DNA from: Emcibacteraceae bacterium
Lineage (GTDB): Bacteria; Pseudomonadota; Alphaproteobacteria; Sphingomonadales; Emcibacteraceae
DNA length: 25,866 nt
Direction of reading: 5' to 3'
NCBI GenBank assembly: GCA_016763335.1
Contig: JAESUD010000208.1
Coordinates: 1 to 25,866, forward strand
Position numbers and translations under genes: made by a program. The notes beneath the pieces are model-generated. The model had not been told where the DNA came from. It ran no database searches and was given only the letters and a program-made list of their open reading frames with translations. Shown here in pieces: positions 24,393 to 25,866 of this stretch; positions within the stretch are counted from its first letter, which is position 1, and each line of letters begins with the position of its first letter.

Positions 24393-25723
24393 TGCTTTTT
24401 ACCTTGGGTATTTATTACATTACGCCTTGGATCAGATATGACCGCGGCGAAGGCATGCCTGATCAAGCAATTCTCATTGATATTGCCGGTCGACGATTTT
24501 ATTTCTTCTTTATCGAGATTTGGCCACAGGAAGTTTATTATATCACCGGATTAATGATAATGGGTGGCATCGCCTTATTTCTGGTAACGTCCACCGCAGG
24601 GCGCATGTGGTGCGGGTATTCATGCCCGCAAACAATCTGGACCGACCTGTTTGTAAGTGTTGAACGCTTTTTCGAAGGCGAAAGAAACGCCCGTATCCGG
24701 CTTGATAAATCACCATGGAATTTCACTAAAATATATAAAAGACTACTTAAACACATTACCTGGATTTGGATTGCATTGCTAACTGGTGGCGCATGGGTGT
24801 TTTATTTTGCTGACGCGCCGACATTATTTAACCAGATCATTACTAATTCCGCTTCTTTTGATGCCTATCTCTGGATTGGGCTATTGGCTTCTTTCACCTA
24901 TGTATTTGGCGGCATAGCCCGTGAACAGGTTTGTATTTATATGTGCCCATGGCCGCGTATTCAGGGCGTAATGATGGACGAAGAAAGTCTTGCTGTCATG
25001 TATAGGTATGACCGGGGCGAGCCACGTGGCCCTCATAAAAAGAACGAAACATGGGATGACCGTGGTGACTGTATTCAGTGCCGGCAATGTATCGTCGTTT
25101 GCCCAACGGGCATCGACATACGGGACGGTTTACAGCTTGAATGTATTCAATGCTCGCTCTGTATCGATGCCTGTAATAATATAATGACAAAAATTGGTCG
25201 GCCGCAAGGTCTGATCGCATACGATAGTCTTAAGAACTTTGAACGCCGCGCAAAAGGGGGGAAAAATGTTTTCAGAATTATCCGCCCGCGAACCATTATT
25301 TACAGTATTTTATTAATACTTGTTTCTGTGATTATGTTTTATTCCCTAATGAACAGATCAGAAATCGATGTGAATATCCTGCGCGATAGAAACCCACTTT
25401 TTGTCCAACTTTCGTCCGGCGATATCCGAAATGGTTACACCGTTAAAATAATGAATAAGTCAACGGCTGAACAACAATACTCTATTGAAGTGGACGGCAT
25501 TGAAAATTTACATATCCGAATTGATGGCGTTGATAAATTTGATGAACATGGCGCCCCTATTATAACCGTAACGCGTGACAAGTTACGATCAATAAAACTA
25601 TATATTTCTATCCCAAGAAATTCTTTGACGGCAGATAGTATGGATGTCAGGTTTAAAATAAAATCAATCGATAACGACGCTCAAGACGTTCAAGTAACAT
25701 CATTTAAAGGACCAAAGTTATGA
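24389..25723 (+). CDS. ccoG: Cytochrome oxidase assembly protein CcoG (FixG-like, 4Fe-4S), main frame
   Basis: A membrane-bound iron-sulfur protein that takes part in copper reduction and assembly for the cbb3 oxidase. In this 444-residue frame there are helices at about 1-14, 50-70, 124-140, 160-176 and 300-315. CGYSCP (75-80) and CIYMCP (182-187) stand near membrane segments. Two 4Fe-4S motifs follow, CIQCRQCIVVCP (228-239) and CIQCSLCIDAC (252-262), then an Ig-like C-terminal domain. The ATG at 24389 has no ribosome binding site and cuts into the first conserved helix; the true N-terminus lies in the frame from 24216. The stop overlaps the ccoH start (ATGA). Confidence 0.9.
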   Translation: MMLFTLGIYYITPWIRYDRGEGMPDQAILIDIAGRRFYFFFIEIWPQEVYYITGLMIMGGIALFLVTSTAGRMWCGYSCPQTIWTDLFVSVERFFEGERNARIRLDKSPWNFTKIYKRLLKHITWIWIALLTGGAWVFYFADAPTLFNQIITNSASFDAYLWIGLLASFTYVFGGIAREQVCIYMCPWPRIQGVMMDEESLAVMYRYDRGEPRGPHKKNETWDDRGDCIQCRQCIVVCPTGIDIRDGLQLECIQCSLCIDACNNIMTKIGRPQGLIAYDSLKNFERRAKGGKNVFRIIRPRTIIYSILLILVSVIMFYSLMNRSEIDVNILRDRNPLFVQLSSGDIRNGYTVKIMNKSTAEQQYSIEVDGIENLHIRIDGVDKFDEHGAPIITVTRDKLRSIKLYISIPRNSLTADSMDVRFKIKSIDNDAQDVQVTSFKGPKL

Positions 25724-25866
25724 CTTCAAACGTTAAACCATATACCGGCAAAAGAATCCTTGCCTGGTTTGTCGGGTTTTTTCTTGTCGTGTTTTTAGCC
25801 AACGGCATCATGACTTATTTTGCCCTTTCAACCTGGACAGGGCTTGAAACTGAAAATGCATATGTA
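25720..25866 (+). CDS. ccoH: CcoH/FixH assembly protein, N-terminal part
   Basis: Runs off the right edge after 49 codons. It reads MTSNVKPYTGKRILAWFVGF and continues with a membrane helix (FFLVVFLANGIMTYFAL), then STWTGLETENAYV. The pattern G-[KR]-x-[IVM]-L-x-x-x-x-x-F-F-x-x-[VI]-x-x-x-N-x-x-[ML], followed by a 'TGLxxxNAY' stretch, is characteristic of FixH/CcoH, which interacts with CcoN during cbb3 assembly. It overlaps the ccoG stop by four bases (ATGA) and is probably followed by ccoI and ccoS beyond the window. Confidence 0.92.
   Translation, partial: MTSNVKPYTGKRILAWFVGFFLVVFLANGIMTYFALSTWTGLETENAYV

Overview
The window looks like chromosomal DNA of a motile, aerobic to microaerobic alphaproteobacterium with a rather AT-rich genome. 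I infer this from the protein types: a MutL carrying the endonuclease motif, a ribF-ileS-lspA-DUF3035-type lipoprotein-mutL run, CheZ next to a TipF-like degenerate EAL protein, and a ccoNOQP-ccoGH set behind an FNR/FixK box. I cannot name the genus. No insertion sequence, phage gene, CRISPR array, tRNA or rRNA is visible.

Region 1 (1-10234) is housekeeping. It starts with the C-terminal end of a membrane protein (possibly a Na/Pi cotransporter) and a 73-residue coiled-coil protein. A minus-strand pair tadA-mscS follows, diverging from a plus-strand pair rluB-rsmD. The latter converges on a long minus-strand run read ribF, ileS, lspA, a short lipoprotein gene, mutL.

Region 2 (10478-13144) is chemotaxis and flagellar regulation. 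cheY and cheZ overlap by one base. They converge on a TipF-like EAL-domain gene whose membrane-anchor 5' part lies in another reading frame. CheZ has an acidic repeat-rich tail flanked by two short peptides that resemble the CheY-binding peptide of FliM.

Region 3 (13282-19409) is a minus-strand energy-transduction locus read DUF3450 protein, TtpC-like ExbB with a periplasmic extension, ExbB, ExbD, TonB, TPR protein, closed by a strong terminator. A second tonB paralogue follows with its own ribosome binding site and terminator. This is the gene order of the TtpC/TonB2-type systems known from Vibrio and Shewanella. It would power TonB-dependent outer-membrane receptors, none of which lies in the window.

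Region 4 (19410-25866) starts with a 729-base AT-rich gap and a small unrecognised minus-strand gene. A near-perfect FNR/FixK box then precedes ccoN, ccoO, ccoQ (only 49 codons), ccoP, ccoG and the start of ccoH. These encode the cbb3-type high-affinity cytochrome oxidase and its assembly factors. ccoG also appears broken by a one-base frameshift near its 5' end.

The two apparent frameshifts (TipF-like gene and ccoG), both at A/T- or purine-rich runs within 25 kb, are the most pressing points to check. They may be assembly errors, real mutations or, less likely, recoding sites. I did not find a clearly new system; the best candidates for novelty are the CheZ tail and the tandem TonB arrangement.
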